Origin: Thuidium tamariscinum
Lineage: Eukaryota > Streptophyta > Bryopsida > Hypnales > Thuidiaceae
Assembly: GCA_947034885.2 (NCBI GenBank)
Contig: OX344753.2
Coordinates: 22,320,001 to 22,384,000, forward strand
Length of the DNA stretch: 64,000 nt
Reading direction: 5' to 3'
Shown one piece after another: positions 25,111 to 35,454 of this stretch. Positions within the stretch are counted from its first letter, which is position 1; every line of letters starts with the position of its first letter. The notes under the pieces are model-generated. The model saw only the letters and a list, made by a program, of their open reading frames with translations. It did no database searches and was not told the origin of the DNA. The translations under genes and the position numbers were made by a program.

Positions 25111-26555
25111 ACCTTAGCTGGAAAGTGTTTTTTGAGTTCTAAAGACGGATGAGTGTTGAAATACAGGGCTTCCCCAAATCAAATTTTATGAGTGATCCCC
25201 ATCCTGGCACTTGCTGAAAAAGTAAAGAAAAACAAAGCCCTGATCCCCCAACAGGCCAACACTGGTCAATGCACAGTACTCACGTGGTTCATTTGTTTAA
25301 AAAACAAAAACAAAGTAAGCTTACTCACGTTTCATTTGTGCCCAAAACAAGCAAAGAACAAAACAAAACAAAATACTCTCGTGGAAAAGGTCGTGCCCCT
25401 CTGCCACACACACAATTGCGGCTTTGATGTGTCATCTGCCAGTACGTTACGTCCTTGGTTTCAGGAATCCGACAGAAAAGTTCTCGATCACGTGCCCTAC
25501 TTGCACACTGATTGAATGCATTCCTCTTGAAGAGATTTCCAGGCTACTTGGAGGGAGTAGCTTAATCAAATCGATTCGAAAGATCCCAAGATAGTTCTCT
25601 CTTTGGACTCAAAAACCCAGCTCTGGGCTGTCTGGTAGTAACATTTCCTCGAAAGAATGCTTGCGACGGGCTTCGACCTCACCTTGTCGGCAGCTTCCCG
25701 TCGCTTTTCCTCCAAGCTGTAGTAGTGTAGTGCTTTCCTTATCAGAGGTGCAGTTGGGTATTTGTGAGGAAGTGGTGCTGAGAGAATTTGCGGTGTACAG
25801 ACAGTATTCGAAACGAATCCGAAAGTTTCTTGACCACGAGGTGACGAGAGGGGGCAGAGAGTGGGGCTGATGAGTCGTGCAGATAGAATTTCAGGATTGA
25901 GGCGGCGGAGAAGATGGGGCGGTGTGTTGCACTTGATTCTGCACCTTTGCTTTGTAGAATAGAGTCTTAGTTTCAGGACTTGAGTTGGGTAGAACAGTTT
26001 TTCGAGAGGTTTTGGAGGGGAGAGTTTTTTTCAGACCTTTTTGTTTTGTTCCGGACGGCCATGAGCGGAAGCGGCAGGTCGCCGTGAGTATGGTTTTCAC
26101 TGCTGTGGGTGAAGCAGGTCGCATCTGAGGGTAGATAACAATCTTCACACCAAAATACTTGCAGGGAAGGATATGAGACGCGAGTGTTGTGACAGTCTTG
26201 GCAGGTGTGTTTGATGCTCGACGCAACTTTTATGAATGACCGCACGGAAGCTGGGTAGCCTCCGCAAGTAGAGGCCTCCGTGAGCGCAGTCTCCTTAGCT
26301 GACATCCATCGACGTAGAGAGAGGAGTTCACCCGAGGGAATTTCTTGGAACAAATACTGTGAACAAACCACCTGGGGTTCAAGAGGCAGGCGGGGAGTTC
26401 GATTCAAGACCATAGCTGTGCGAATGGAGGTGATTTGGGACACTGGATTTGAAATTTCTAGGAGAGGGCTCGTGATTTGAGACGAGATTCTGGACCTAGG
26501 TTTGGGAAAAACCATAGACTTATGTTGCTGAAATCGTGCACCTTGACAACTCCAG
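25111..26555 (+). promoter_or_regulatory. Promoter and leader region of the receptor-like kinase gene
   Basis: Composition changes from AT-rich to gene-like here. A G-box CACGTG lies at 25489-25494. From about 25640 the sequence is GC-richer and probably includes a long 5' UTR. A 253-codon antisense frame (26734-25973) crosses the kinase start but has no recognisable domain. The transcription start cannot be placed. Confidence 0.4.
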
Positions 26556-28508
26556 ATGGTCTTCATGAAGCAAGTAGTTGTGTTTCTGCTCTTCTGCAAC
26601 CTCGTTTTTATATTACCTGCGAGCTCGGAGTTTTTGAAAGCTGGAACAAGAGGTTCCGCTGTGGCCTCCTTTCCTCGGAGGCTTCTGCAATTACCGAATC
26701 CAGCGTGCCCTCTCAATTTTTCATTTATTGACAAGTATCATTGGATCAAAGATTCTTGCGCTGAAGGAGCGCAATCGCCGGGATGCTGTACGTCTACGTT
26801 ATCCGGCATGGGGATGGGCATGGCCAAGTATCTGAGAGACACCGGGTACTTCAATCTCCCAGATTTGGCCACATCAGATGCATGCTTGGGCAATTTCCGC
26901 ATCGAGCTGCAGCGGATTGGGGTGAAACAAGACGTCGTCGGAGAATGCTTTCTGCAACAACCGACTCCGAACAATTACAGCAGCGCGCAATTCGTCTTCA
27001 ACCCTGTGGAGTGCCAAAACATCAGAACTGCGGAGGACTTTCAAAGAGTTGCGAGTGCCGCAGGTGCGACGGCGATAAACTCTTCTTGCAAGCCTACTCT
27101 TTATCCCGGCACCCAATGTAGCTTATGCATTACAGATATGAATGCAGCGATTGACCAATTGCAAAGCTTGAATGTGACGGGGGGGTTGGATTGCTTCGAC
27201 AATGTGCTCGTTTATGCCGCTGGTATAATCAACGCGGATGGCCCCTGGGATGAGTACACCGCAAATTGCATCTTCGCGGTCCCGCTTCACCGTGGCGGCC
27301 AGGGCTCTCGCAAGAGTTTGATTCTCGGCCTCGGAGTTTCCGTGGCAGTTATCGGGTTACTCCTCCTTTGCGGGGTCGGCTATGGCGTCCGGCAGCATCG
27401 GAAAGACACGGCGATTAACCGTGAGTTTGTATTGCGCAACAACACCATGTTGCACTCCAGTGGCTCCTCCCTCACGTGGTTCAAATGGACGGACATTAAG
27501 GCCGCAACGCGAAATTTTGCTCGGGATGCTCTCCTGGGCGAGGGCAGCTACGGGAGCGTGTATAAGGCAACGTTCAAAGACGGCCGCATCTTGGCTGTGA
27601 AGCAATTCCGGAACTGCACGCCCGAAGGGGATGTGGATTTTCTTAACGAAGTGGAGGCGCTGAGCAAGCTGAAGCACAAGCATCTTGTCACTCTCCAGGG
27701 CTGTTGCATTGCAAGCAGCAAGCGCTCGGGGCATCAACGACTACTGTTGTATGATTATCTCCCCAACCGCAGCTTGGCGGACTATCTCTTCAATTCCATG
27801 AAACCTACCCTAACGTGGCCGCAACGAGAAAGGATCGCCATTGGCATGGCACAAGGCCTCGCGTACCTCCACACGGACGCCAAGCCCCAGACCATCCACC
27901 GCGACATCAAAACCTCCAACATACTGCTGGACGATCGCTTGGAAGCGCACGTCGCCGACTTCGGCCTTGCCAAATTCGCCTCCGAGGAAGACTCCCTGCG
28001 GACCTCCCACATCCGAGGAACTCTAGGTCACGTCGCCCCGGAGTACGCTTTGTATGGCCAGTTGACGGAGAAGAGCGATGTCTACAGCTTCGGCGTGTGT
28101 TTGCTGGAGCTTCTCAGCGGCAGACAAGCTCTGCTACTCGAACAAGAAACTAAGGAAAGTCCCGAAGTTCCGGCTATGGCGGAGAGCTTTATTACTGAGT
28201 GGACATGGTCGATCGTTGAAAAAACGAGCCTTCTCGATGTGATCGATCCAAGTATTCGCAATGACAGAAACCAGCGTGTAAGTGCGGTCATGGAAAGGTT
28301 CGTCATGGTCGGAATGATGTGTGCGCATGTCATGGTCGCCGTAAGGCCGACGATGAACGAGGTTCTGCGCATGCTGGAAGGCCATTGCGAAATTCCTTTT
28401 GAGCGTGTGCTGGAGCGCCCGCTGCTGCCGCTGTCTTGCAAGGCCTTGGATCTCGACGGATTAGCGCGTTACGAAGCATTGGAGTCGCCTGCCGAAATTA
28501 AACCCTAG
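26556..28508 (+). CDS. SPARK-domain receptor-like protein kinase, RKF3-like (650 aa, intronless)
   Basis: A predicted plasma-membrane receptor with an extracellular sensing domain and a cytoplasmic Ser/Thr kinase. A hydrophobic signal peptide covers about 5-24. The ectodomain, about 48-240, has the Cys pattern of the SPARK family (Cys51, 68, 77, 78, 110, 131, 153, 178, 188, 191, 213, 238) and ends in a juxtamembrane RKSLIL. The transmembrane helix is about 254-277. The kinase spans about 326-607: Gly-loop GEGSYGSVY (328-336), Lys349 (AVK), HRD 448-450, DFG 468-470 and APE 494-496. Residue 449 is Arg, so it is an RD kinase, and all catalytic residues are present. The family includes Arabidopsis RKF3 and relatives of the symbiosis kinase ARK1; the ligand is unknown. 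The frame has no intron. A second in-frame ATG (codon 4) could also be the start. A degraded duplicate of its 3' end follows. Confidence 0.92.
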   Translation: MVFMKQVVVFLLFCNLVFILPASSEFLKAGTRGSAVASFPRRLLQLPNPACPLNFSFIDKYHWIKDSCAEGAQSPGCCTSTLSGMGMGMAKYLRDTGYFNLPDLATSDACLGNFRIELQRIGVKQDVVGECFLQQPTPNNYSSAQFVFNPVECQNIRTAEDFQRVASAAGATAINSSCKPTLYPGTQCSLCITDMNAAIDQLQSLNVTGGLDCFDNVLVYAAGIINADGPWDEYTANCIFAVPLHRGGQGSRKSLILGLGVSVAVIGLLLLCGVGYGVRQHRKDTAINREFVLRNNTMLHSSGSSLTWFKWTDIKAATRNFARDALLGEGSYGSVYKATFKDGRILAVKQFRNCTPEGDVDFLNEVEALSKLKHKHLVTLQGCCIASSKRSGHQRLLLYDYLPNRSLADYLFNSMKPTLTWPQRERIAIGMAQGLAYLHTDAKPQTIHRDIKTSNILLDDRLEAHVADFGLAKFASEEDSLRTSHIRGTLGHVAPEYALYGQLTEKSDVYSFGVCLLELLSGRQALLLEQETKESPEVPAMAESFITEWTWSIVEKTSLLDVIDPSIRNDRNQRVSAVMERFVMVGMMCAHVMVAVRPTMNEVLRMLEGHCEIPFERVLERPLLPLSCKALDLDGLARYEALESPAEIKP

Positions 28509-28874
28509 CGTCTCCTTCCTAACTTGTGCTTGTCTACATGGGCAGAGCTCTAAACTAGGAAGCGATTCCGAATGAAGAAATCTGAACAGGAAAAAGAGCA
28601 ACTCGTGGTAACACGGAATTAGAAATGAAAGATAGGCTAGTGCTTTGAAATGGGTAGCTCTGCAATTTGATCGTTTGAGGTCACCGAGAATCCGTTGCTT
28701 GATTGCAGAAAATAGTTCTGAAAGCATCGTGATCTGTATACTAGAGCATTGACAGTTGCATTTCAAAAGGAAGAGCCGATACAGAAGATCTACCTCATTC
28801 TCTTCACGAATGTTGTTCTTGGCCATTGCATGACGCAAAGTAGCATGGACTACAGCTTGAGACTTCTCCCCAAA
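28509..28874 (+). other. 3' UTR region of the receptor-like kinase
   Basis: Gene-like composition after the stop codon. Part of it is repeated downstream, for example AGCATCGTGATCTGTA at about 28722 against AGCATCGCGATCTGTA at about 29141. Confidence 0.5.
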
Positions 28875-29290
28875 TGGATCTCGTAGGATTTTCCCGTTAT
28901 TAAGCATTGGAGTCGTCTGCGGATGTCAAACCGTAGCTTCCTGAATTTTGCATTACACTTGCAAAAGGGAACAATTTCCATAAAATTGCGACCGAACAAA
29001 AGCGACTATCAGTAACCCACAGTTGTAAGTTCCTAAGAAAACTGTGAGATAGGGTTTGTGGAAATTGGCATCCTGACGACGAGCTCGGTTGACGTAACCA
29101 AAAACTCGTTGCTCGACTGCTGACAGTCTTTCGTTCTGACAGCATCGCGATCTGTAAAATTACCGTAATTGTCTAGTTCAAATAGGGAAAAGAAGGAAGG
29201 GCAGCATTCACAGGCGCTTTTCAAAAGGAAAGAGTTGGTTAGGACGATCTTACTCAAATTCTTCATGTTCGCTTCGCAGCCATTATCAAC
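28875..29290 (+). pseudogene. Degraded duplicate of the receptor-like kinase 3' end
   Basis: TGGATCTCGTAGGATT...AAGCATTGGAGTCGTCTGC (from 28875) matches TGGATCTCGACGGATT...AAGCATTGGAGTCGCCTGC of the kinase's last codons (from 28446), offset about 429 bp. Similarity continues through the 3' UTR (AGCATCG.GATCTGTA, TTTTCAAAAGGAA, CTCATTCTCTTCA against CTCAAATTCTTCATG). The copy covers only about 20 codons plus UTR and its frame is broken. It is a local tandem duplication or the remnant of a neighbouring kinase paralogue. Confidence 0.75.
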
Positions 29291-29813
29291 AGGCAGATGG
29301 TTTTATCCCTCACTATCAGTAGTATACTGGATGTAGCTAGCCTCCTCTTTGTTGATTTACAGAGTGGAGGATACAGTTAGTATGGTATTCCGTATGCCAT
29401 AACCAGGCTCCCAGCTCTCCAAATCAATTTCGCCTTGCCCTTGTGCTTGGAAAGGTTTGGCTAGATTGAGTTATAGCTGCTAAGCACCCTGGATAAAAGT
29501 GGCGAAATTTGGATAATTGGGTATTTTAGTGTCAATCGCTTTCCGCCTGTGAGATGTACCAAACCCTAATGTCATCCCAAATGTCGTTCTTAGTCGCTCT
29601 CCCTCCTTGTAAGATGTAGCTTGCGTTGATGCAATGTTTCCTCCCCTTAGGTCTAGAGCTTATCAAATACAAATCATCACTAGCTTTCGACCGGTTTAGA
29701 GATGACATGTTGCAGCTCATATCCTATGTCGACGTGTAGACACCGCAGGAATCCCCACGATTTCCGCAGCAAGAGGCTCTTGAAGTAGTATATGTTACCC
29801 ATGTGATTGCGCT
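29291..29813 (-). other. 3' flank of the trihelix-like gene
   Basis: Gene-like composition, no recognised coding exon. It probably includes the 3' UTR of the minus-strand gene. TCGCTTTCCGCCTGTGAGATG (about 29537) and TCGCTCTCCCTCCTTGTAAGATG (about 29595) form a weak local duplication. Confidence 0.4.
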
Positions 29814-31094
29814 TCATGTTAACTCTCGCTTCCTTTCTTTTATGGTTGTCAACTTCAGAGAAGCGGTCAACTCCTCTTGGTCTAACATGTCTAGCAAACT
29901 CTTTCGATGCTTCTGCTCGACCTCCTCCACCCTTCTCAAAAGCTCTGCTTCTATGGCTTGCAGCCTCCTCGAGTGTTCTGCTTCTACGGCCAGCAACCTT
30001 TGCGAATGTTCCGCTTCGATGGCTTGCAGCCTCCGCTGATGTTCTCCTTCTCTGGCCTGCAAATTCTCTCGATACTTCTGCTCGTTATCCTCCTCCCTTC
30101 GCAAAAGCTCAGGCATCAGAGCTTGTTCGATGTGCTTGTCGACAAGGAGAACTATCCGCGACATCAGTTCTTCGTCAGGCAACATCTTGTCACGAGATTG
30201 TTGCTTAATACAATCAAGACAGAGTGCATTACCACCACCCAATGCCTGGTTGGGAGGGATTGTCGAAGAATCCAAAGCTTCCTGAGGCCATACATTGGCT
30301 CGAGGAGACGTCGACGACGGCTCTCGGTTCAATTCCCCCACTTGAATGGCTTTGATATCCTGAGTTTTCTTGACCTGTGCTTGAAGGACAATAATCCTCT
30401 CCATCAGATCATACCATTCCTTCGGAAACGCTCCTGGCAGGTACTTCAGTTCCTCATTCCACCTCTTTTTCATGGCCATCCGAGTGCTCTCATCCATGTC
30501 CCAAAACAAGACGGGATCATGCTCTTCGGACTGGCTCTCGGTCTTCAAGTCATGTAAATTCCCGATAGCTTTGTAAGCCTTGTAAAGCAAATCCCATTGT
30601 TGCTGTCATGACTTATCAGCTCGTTCGATTTCACGTCTTCTCCAAAGCTGCTCGGAAACAAAGCGAAACCAGCTCTTCTCGGATTTTTCCAGCGCTTCCA
30701 GCTTCAATCTCAAAAAAGCTTCCTTTTCGTCGTTAGACCAATTGGAAGCCCTGCCTCTTTTTTCCTTGCCTTTGCTATCAGTTAAATCTTTCGCCCTCGA
30801 GTTACAGTGCTCGAAGCTTTCGGTAGCTCTTCGCTTGGCTTGGGCGGCACAGGATTCGACGTTCGAGGTCGCCTCGACAGATTGCGCAGCACTGGAACCA
30901 CTGGCCATGGCCTGCACCTCCGTCTTTGGAATGGGGTTGAATCCGCCATCACAGGGCTCAGATTGGTTGACGAAGGTGTTGGTCGAAGGATTCTCAGGGC
31001 GTTCGATCTGAAATTGGCCTTCTGGATTAAAGTATGGGTCGATGAACGAGAAGTCCCAATCCATCATGGACTCTGAATCACCCGCACCAGCCAT
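29814..31094 (-). pseudogene. Trihelix/SANT-like DNA-binding protein with an in-frame TGA (162 + 263 codons)
   Basis: Reads in a single frame from ATG at 31094 to TGA at 29814-29816, with one internal TGA at 30608-30606 (codon 163). Before it lies a basic stretch (KGKEKRGRASNW) and the first helices of a trihelix/SANT-like domain, WSNDEKEAFLRLK then SWFRFVSEQLWRRR. Directly after it comes the third helix, QQQWDLLYKAYKAI. Trihelix proteins usually have Cys in the (Q)C..KW context, one base from TGA. The C-terminal half is a charged coiled coil with four 11-residue repeats (30044-29913). The family binds GT-type promoter elements in the nucleus. A TTGTGCAG acceptor-like site precedes the ATG, so a 5' UTR intron is possible. 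No GT-AG intron of usable size skips the stop. It is a recent pseudogene, a null allele or a base-call error; a truncated 162-aa product would lack helix 3. Confidence 0.72.
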
Positions 31095-33300
31095 TGGCTT
31101 CAAATCTGCACAAGTTACGAAACTGTCATATTTGTTAAAATGACAAGGAATGGGTATTTTTCCAGTCGATCAAACTCTGGATTTACCTTCATTAGTCCTA
31201 GTTTTGAGAGCTCTGAGCACTTGAATGCCACAAATTTGCGCGTTGAGACCCACGGTTTTAACGAGCATGTCTGGACAGTTCAGTTCCAAACGGTCTTTTC
31301 ATACCGAATTGGGATCTCTCAGCGCTGTGCAGACAATCTATCTTAGGAATTTTGTACCTTGCTGTTAACTTACAAATTTACAAACTTCACATGCATGCTT
31401 GTGAAAGAACTTTAGATGCACGACACTCAAAAAAGAAATAAATATCAGCATGGGCATGGGTAGCTTTCATCTCTAAACCCGTAATGTTCATGTAGCTCAA
31501 ATCCCTCTGAAGACTACCAATATCGCAAGTCATTTCAAATGAAAAGAGTGTAGGGAAATTATGGACAGACGGTTTCTCTAAATCCAATCTTCCGTTGACA
31601 AGCTTCAATCCCAAGTGTACATACCGGCAAACTTCTTCGTGCGTGGGAACTTGAAAGGGGCTAAAAAGACTTCTCGAGTGTAAATCTCTGTCAACCTCCT
31701 TGCCATTACGGCTTTGAGCGTCCGCGTCTACAGGAACTCGTACCGGTTTTCATTGGAACCCGCCCGCAACCTGTACAGACGTGAAGTGCTCAAATGTCAG
31801 ATTTCAACAGCAAATTGGTCTCGTGGCTTCAATCAGCGTCAATGCAAAAATACATTGTCGAACATGAAAATTCTCTACAATAACTTTAATCTGACCTCTT
31901 CAATGGCATTCAAGAATAACTTGCCACTCTTTCATTGCCTATAGCAAACTAATCTCACATTCAAATCTCACATTTAGACTATCTGACCTGTAATATGACT
32001 ATCCCAAGCAGTTTAAGGTTCATATGCATTGTAAAGGTAACATACTCTGACTCAATCAACCCTTAAGCGCCTGTGGTTGACGAGGGAGTTGCGTTAAATA
32101 TTATGTTTTTTATAGCCAAAACATGAACTGTGCAATACTACTCGGCATGAAATCTTCAAGTTTGACCATTCCGTTCCGATGTGATGTAGGTTTCGGGTTT
32201 CTACCCGACTTGCTGCAGATTATATTCAATGCGATTGTACTTAACTGAAAATTGTCAATTTAATGGAAATTGGGGAATCCGCAGAATCTTACCGGACATG
32301 CAGTGAGAACGGTCGCGCCACGAACTGTTGGAATTGAAGCAAAACACGTCGGTAGTAATTTGCAATTCTCCCAAGTCACCAATAACAAATTGAAGTCATG
32401 ACAAGCTCCAAAAAGGTTGAAACTTGATGTGGATCCACGTAGCTTTGACGTCCATATTGTATGTTGTGACCAATTAAAGTCACAGACTCTACAATGTGGA
32501 AGAGATTCCTAAAACCTGTGTACCTGAATGATAATTAAAAATAACCTACAAGAAAATTTCAGATCACTTCTTTCTATTAGCACTGGAGTTTTCGCTAGCA
32601 GAAGGTTTAGGGTTTACTCGCTAGGTGGGGAAATGATCATATTCGCTACATTGGCTTACTTTCACAAAAGTGGCGCATTTGGAAAAGGGGTCTCCGGTAC
32701 AAATTAGAGTGGTTTGAGGCGCCTGTCTGAAACTTGGGTACCTTGAAACACTCATCTGAAATTGCAGAACTTCACCTGGCTACAGTCCTAGAATTTAGAC
32801 CTCTTAAGTTTCAGTACTGGGCAACTAGAAAATCCTTCCGACAATACACGAATAATTGGGGTCCTATTCTATCATCGCTGGACATTGACTATGGAATGCT
32901 TCAAATTTCCATACGGCATTTTGGATTTCTCCTGCCATCCTGCGTTTGCTCCTTGTGTAAGCACTGGAAAGATCTTGAACCTCAAGTTTTAACACTGAAA
33001 TTTGCCAAATTAAAATAAGGATTATCATAGGGAGATTATCCTTGTTTCTCTTACGAAAATATCAAAAGTATCTCAGTTGATGTTGCACAAGGAAAGGAGG
33101 ATCAGTGAAAAGCAGCCACCAAGAAATTTAGTGGCACAAATTTCCCTGCCGGCAAACTTAAAAGCCGAGATGGCAATCCAGCAAGCAAATGAAGTAGTAC
33201 AGAATTGAGGCAAATTGAGCGAGGGAAATCAGTGAATCACTACTGTCGGCCGTTTAGCGTTTCCGATTCAGCTTTGCCTGGCAGGTGGGGACGTATTGAC
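31095..33300 (-). other. Upstream region of the trihelix-like gene
   Basis: G+C is intermediate. Several short open frames on both strands (31140-31346 +, 31614-31387 -, 32734-33018 +) show no recognisable domain. A telo-box pair (TTTAGGGTTTA) lies at 32606-32616. Promoter and 5' UTR exons of the minus-strand gene are likely in the first kilobase, but no boundaries can be given. Confidence 0.35.
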
Positions 33301-33735
33301 AGGGTTTCTAGGTTTTTCAGCTTCTTACATCAATCACTTCGGTGCTACGAACTTGAGACAACTAGCTGCAATTGAACTGCAACAGCACGTCAACAAGTTT
33401 TGAGAGGGTTTCTAGATCTTCCGCTTTCGACATCAATCACTTTCAATTGGTGCTCTGAACTTGAGATCGACAACCAGCAATTGAATTGCAACAGCACGTC
33501 AATTTGTATTGCCGGGGTTTATAGATCTTTCAGATTTTGACACCAATCACTTCGGCGCTATAGACAATCATGAGAGAATTATATATCGAGCAATTGCAGC
33601 ACATCAACTCGTATTAATTGACAAGCAGGTTTCTAGATCGATCTTTCCAATCATTGCAATCGCTTAATCGCTTCAGTGCTATAGACATATAAGACAACGT
33701 ACCAGCAATCGCAACAACTCGTCGACAAAGAACGC
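33301..33735. repeat. Diverged tandem repeat, about 108-bp unit, four copies
   Basis: AGGGTTTCTAGG, AGGGTTTCTAGATC, GGGGTTTATAGATC and CAGGTTTCTAGATC start units at about 33301, 33405, 33514 and 33626. Each unit continues with a cATCAATCACTTc-type block, GGTGCT/GCGCTATAGAC and a GCAATTGCAACAGCACGTCAA-type block. Units differ clearly from each other, so the array is old. Confidence 0.85.
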
Positions 33736-34790
33736 GAGCATGATGGAAATAGTCGAATAGACAACATGAAATGCGGGGACCAGTGAATCGATTATACAAG
33801 CAACTTTCAATTCACTTGAAGAGGATATTGTTTCTATTGGTACTAACAATGGTACAGACTTCAATTTAACTGGCCAGTATCGAGACGACTGGCACTTAAT
33901 TGCTACCTGGATATTATGTTCAATTGCCCACGTGACATACATATGGTTACTTAGTAGACCCATCCCAACACTCTTCATTCAGGTCGGCGTAAAATTAACC
34001 AATCAAAAGATATATATATATATATGTTTCTCAGTCCTCTGCTGAGCTTTCAGTCGGCCATTGTCTGTACAGACTTTCATTGTCGTGGGTTGCCTGTAGT
34101 GTGTACAGACTTCAAATGAATTATTCTGAAATTGTTGGATTGACGGAACAAGCCTTACCTGAGTAAACTGACGGAATTGAAGGTGGGGTCCAAAGTTCCA
34201 AAATGCTGAATCCTGATTAGAATATTAATTATTGGAAAAACCACTCTGTGGTTGCAAAGAGCGTGATGCTCCGCATGGATGGACCAAAATAAATACAGTT
34301 GTTTAAAACTGAGCGAATGAAGTTAGTCTGCAAAAAAGTCTGCTGAGTGAAGCTTCCGTGGTATGTTAGCTTGTTGCTACCGGAGATTCCATTGCTACCT
34401 GACGGAAGCCACAGTACTGCATAAATTCCGGCCAAAATGCTTTCTCAAAGTAACGAATTCCACTCAGGGGAGGACAAAAATAACTTAGTTGCACAGAAAT
34501 GTTTACCACCAAGTTGAAAAGTTTACCACCAAGCTGACACGGCAGTTCCATGATTCCTTGAAATGGCGTCTCGAAAAACTGAACGTCTGTCCGTCTTGAA
34601 ACTGGAGCATGCCTGCTTCATATTTACTTGGATAAGAACAAGGAATTTACACAGTGAGGATGCCATGTTCCCTCAGTTTGGGATTTCAGATTTTACCCTC
34701 GAGGAAGCTTCCATGTCCGGTTTCAGAGCATGTGCTGCTACCGGAGATTCCCTTGAATGAGAACTTTGGCTCTATCTGACCTTAATTACA
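33736..34790. other. Spacer, nothing recognised
   Basis: A (TA)n run lies at about 34010-34024. CTACCGGAGATTCC occurs at 34377-34390 and again at 34738-34751, and GTTTACCACCAAG is repeated at about 34500-34532. No gene seen. Confidence 0.35.
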
Positions 34791-35069
34791 TTAAGGTAGG
34801 TACACCCAAAAGTGCCCTGTTCCTAAAAGCGCCATCTACATTGCACATACATTTCCAAAATCAGTCATGTTCAGAGGCTGTAGATGGCGCTTTCAGAAAT
34901 AGACTTTGACCGTTAATAACTTCTGCATACGATATCCAAATCCTATGTTCTTAGGTGCGTTGGAACATGCTTTCATTTGCCAACAAGACTGCATAGAAAT
35001 CTGAACTAGCTAATAACAAGAACTAGGCACAGTATGAATAAGTGGCGCTTTTGGGTGTACCTACCTTAA
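34791..35069 (+). mobile_element. ~275-bp mariner-like MITE, best-preserved copy
   Basis: TTAAGGTAGGTACACCCAAA at the left is perfectly inverted at the right (TTTGGGTGTACCTACCTTAA). The match extends to 26 bp with one mismatch. If the terminus is AGGTAGG, the flanks are TA on both sides, the Tc1/mariner target. A second internal inversion (AGCGCCATCTAC and GTAGATGGCGCT) is present. It lies in the opposite orientation to the copies at 24.57-25.11 kb. Confidence 0.85.
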
Positions 35070-35454
35070 TCATTAGAAAAATGTGAGGTCTCTGGAGGGT
35101 CGCTCCAAAGCGACATGCACAGTTATGAAAAGTGATACATGAACTCTAAGGAATATTTCTTATGTAGGTAGTCAGATAAGGTGAACTTTGCAAACACTAT
35201 CAAACCAATGGAATTAACAATTACTAAGTCCATAGTGCACAAGGCAACAATGTGTATGATGAGTAATTGTCATTTTTTCAAATTAATCAAGTTTTGTGTC
35301 ACTTGCTTGTTTTTAAGTCGCTTAGCATGTTGAACCACTACTTCATTTTGAGTCTAAAGAGATGATAAGAGAAGGTCTTTATACAAGTAGGGTAGTGGTA
35401 AGTGAGACAAGCAATGTGGGATATGTAAATAGGACTAAAATCAGGAACTCCAGT
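35070..35454. other. AT-rich spacer, nothing recognised
   Basis: No coding frame or repeat boundary could be supported. Confidence 0.35.

Noticed and set aside
25973-26734. 253-codon antisense open frame across the receptor-kinase leader and start
   Set aside because: It overlaps the signal peptide coding region in antisense, has no domain, and GC-richer leaders often leave long antisense frames open.
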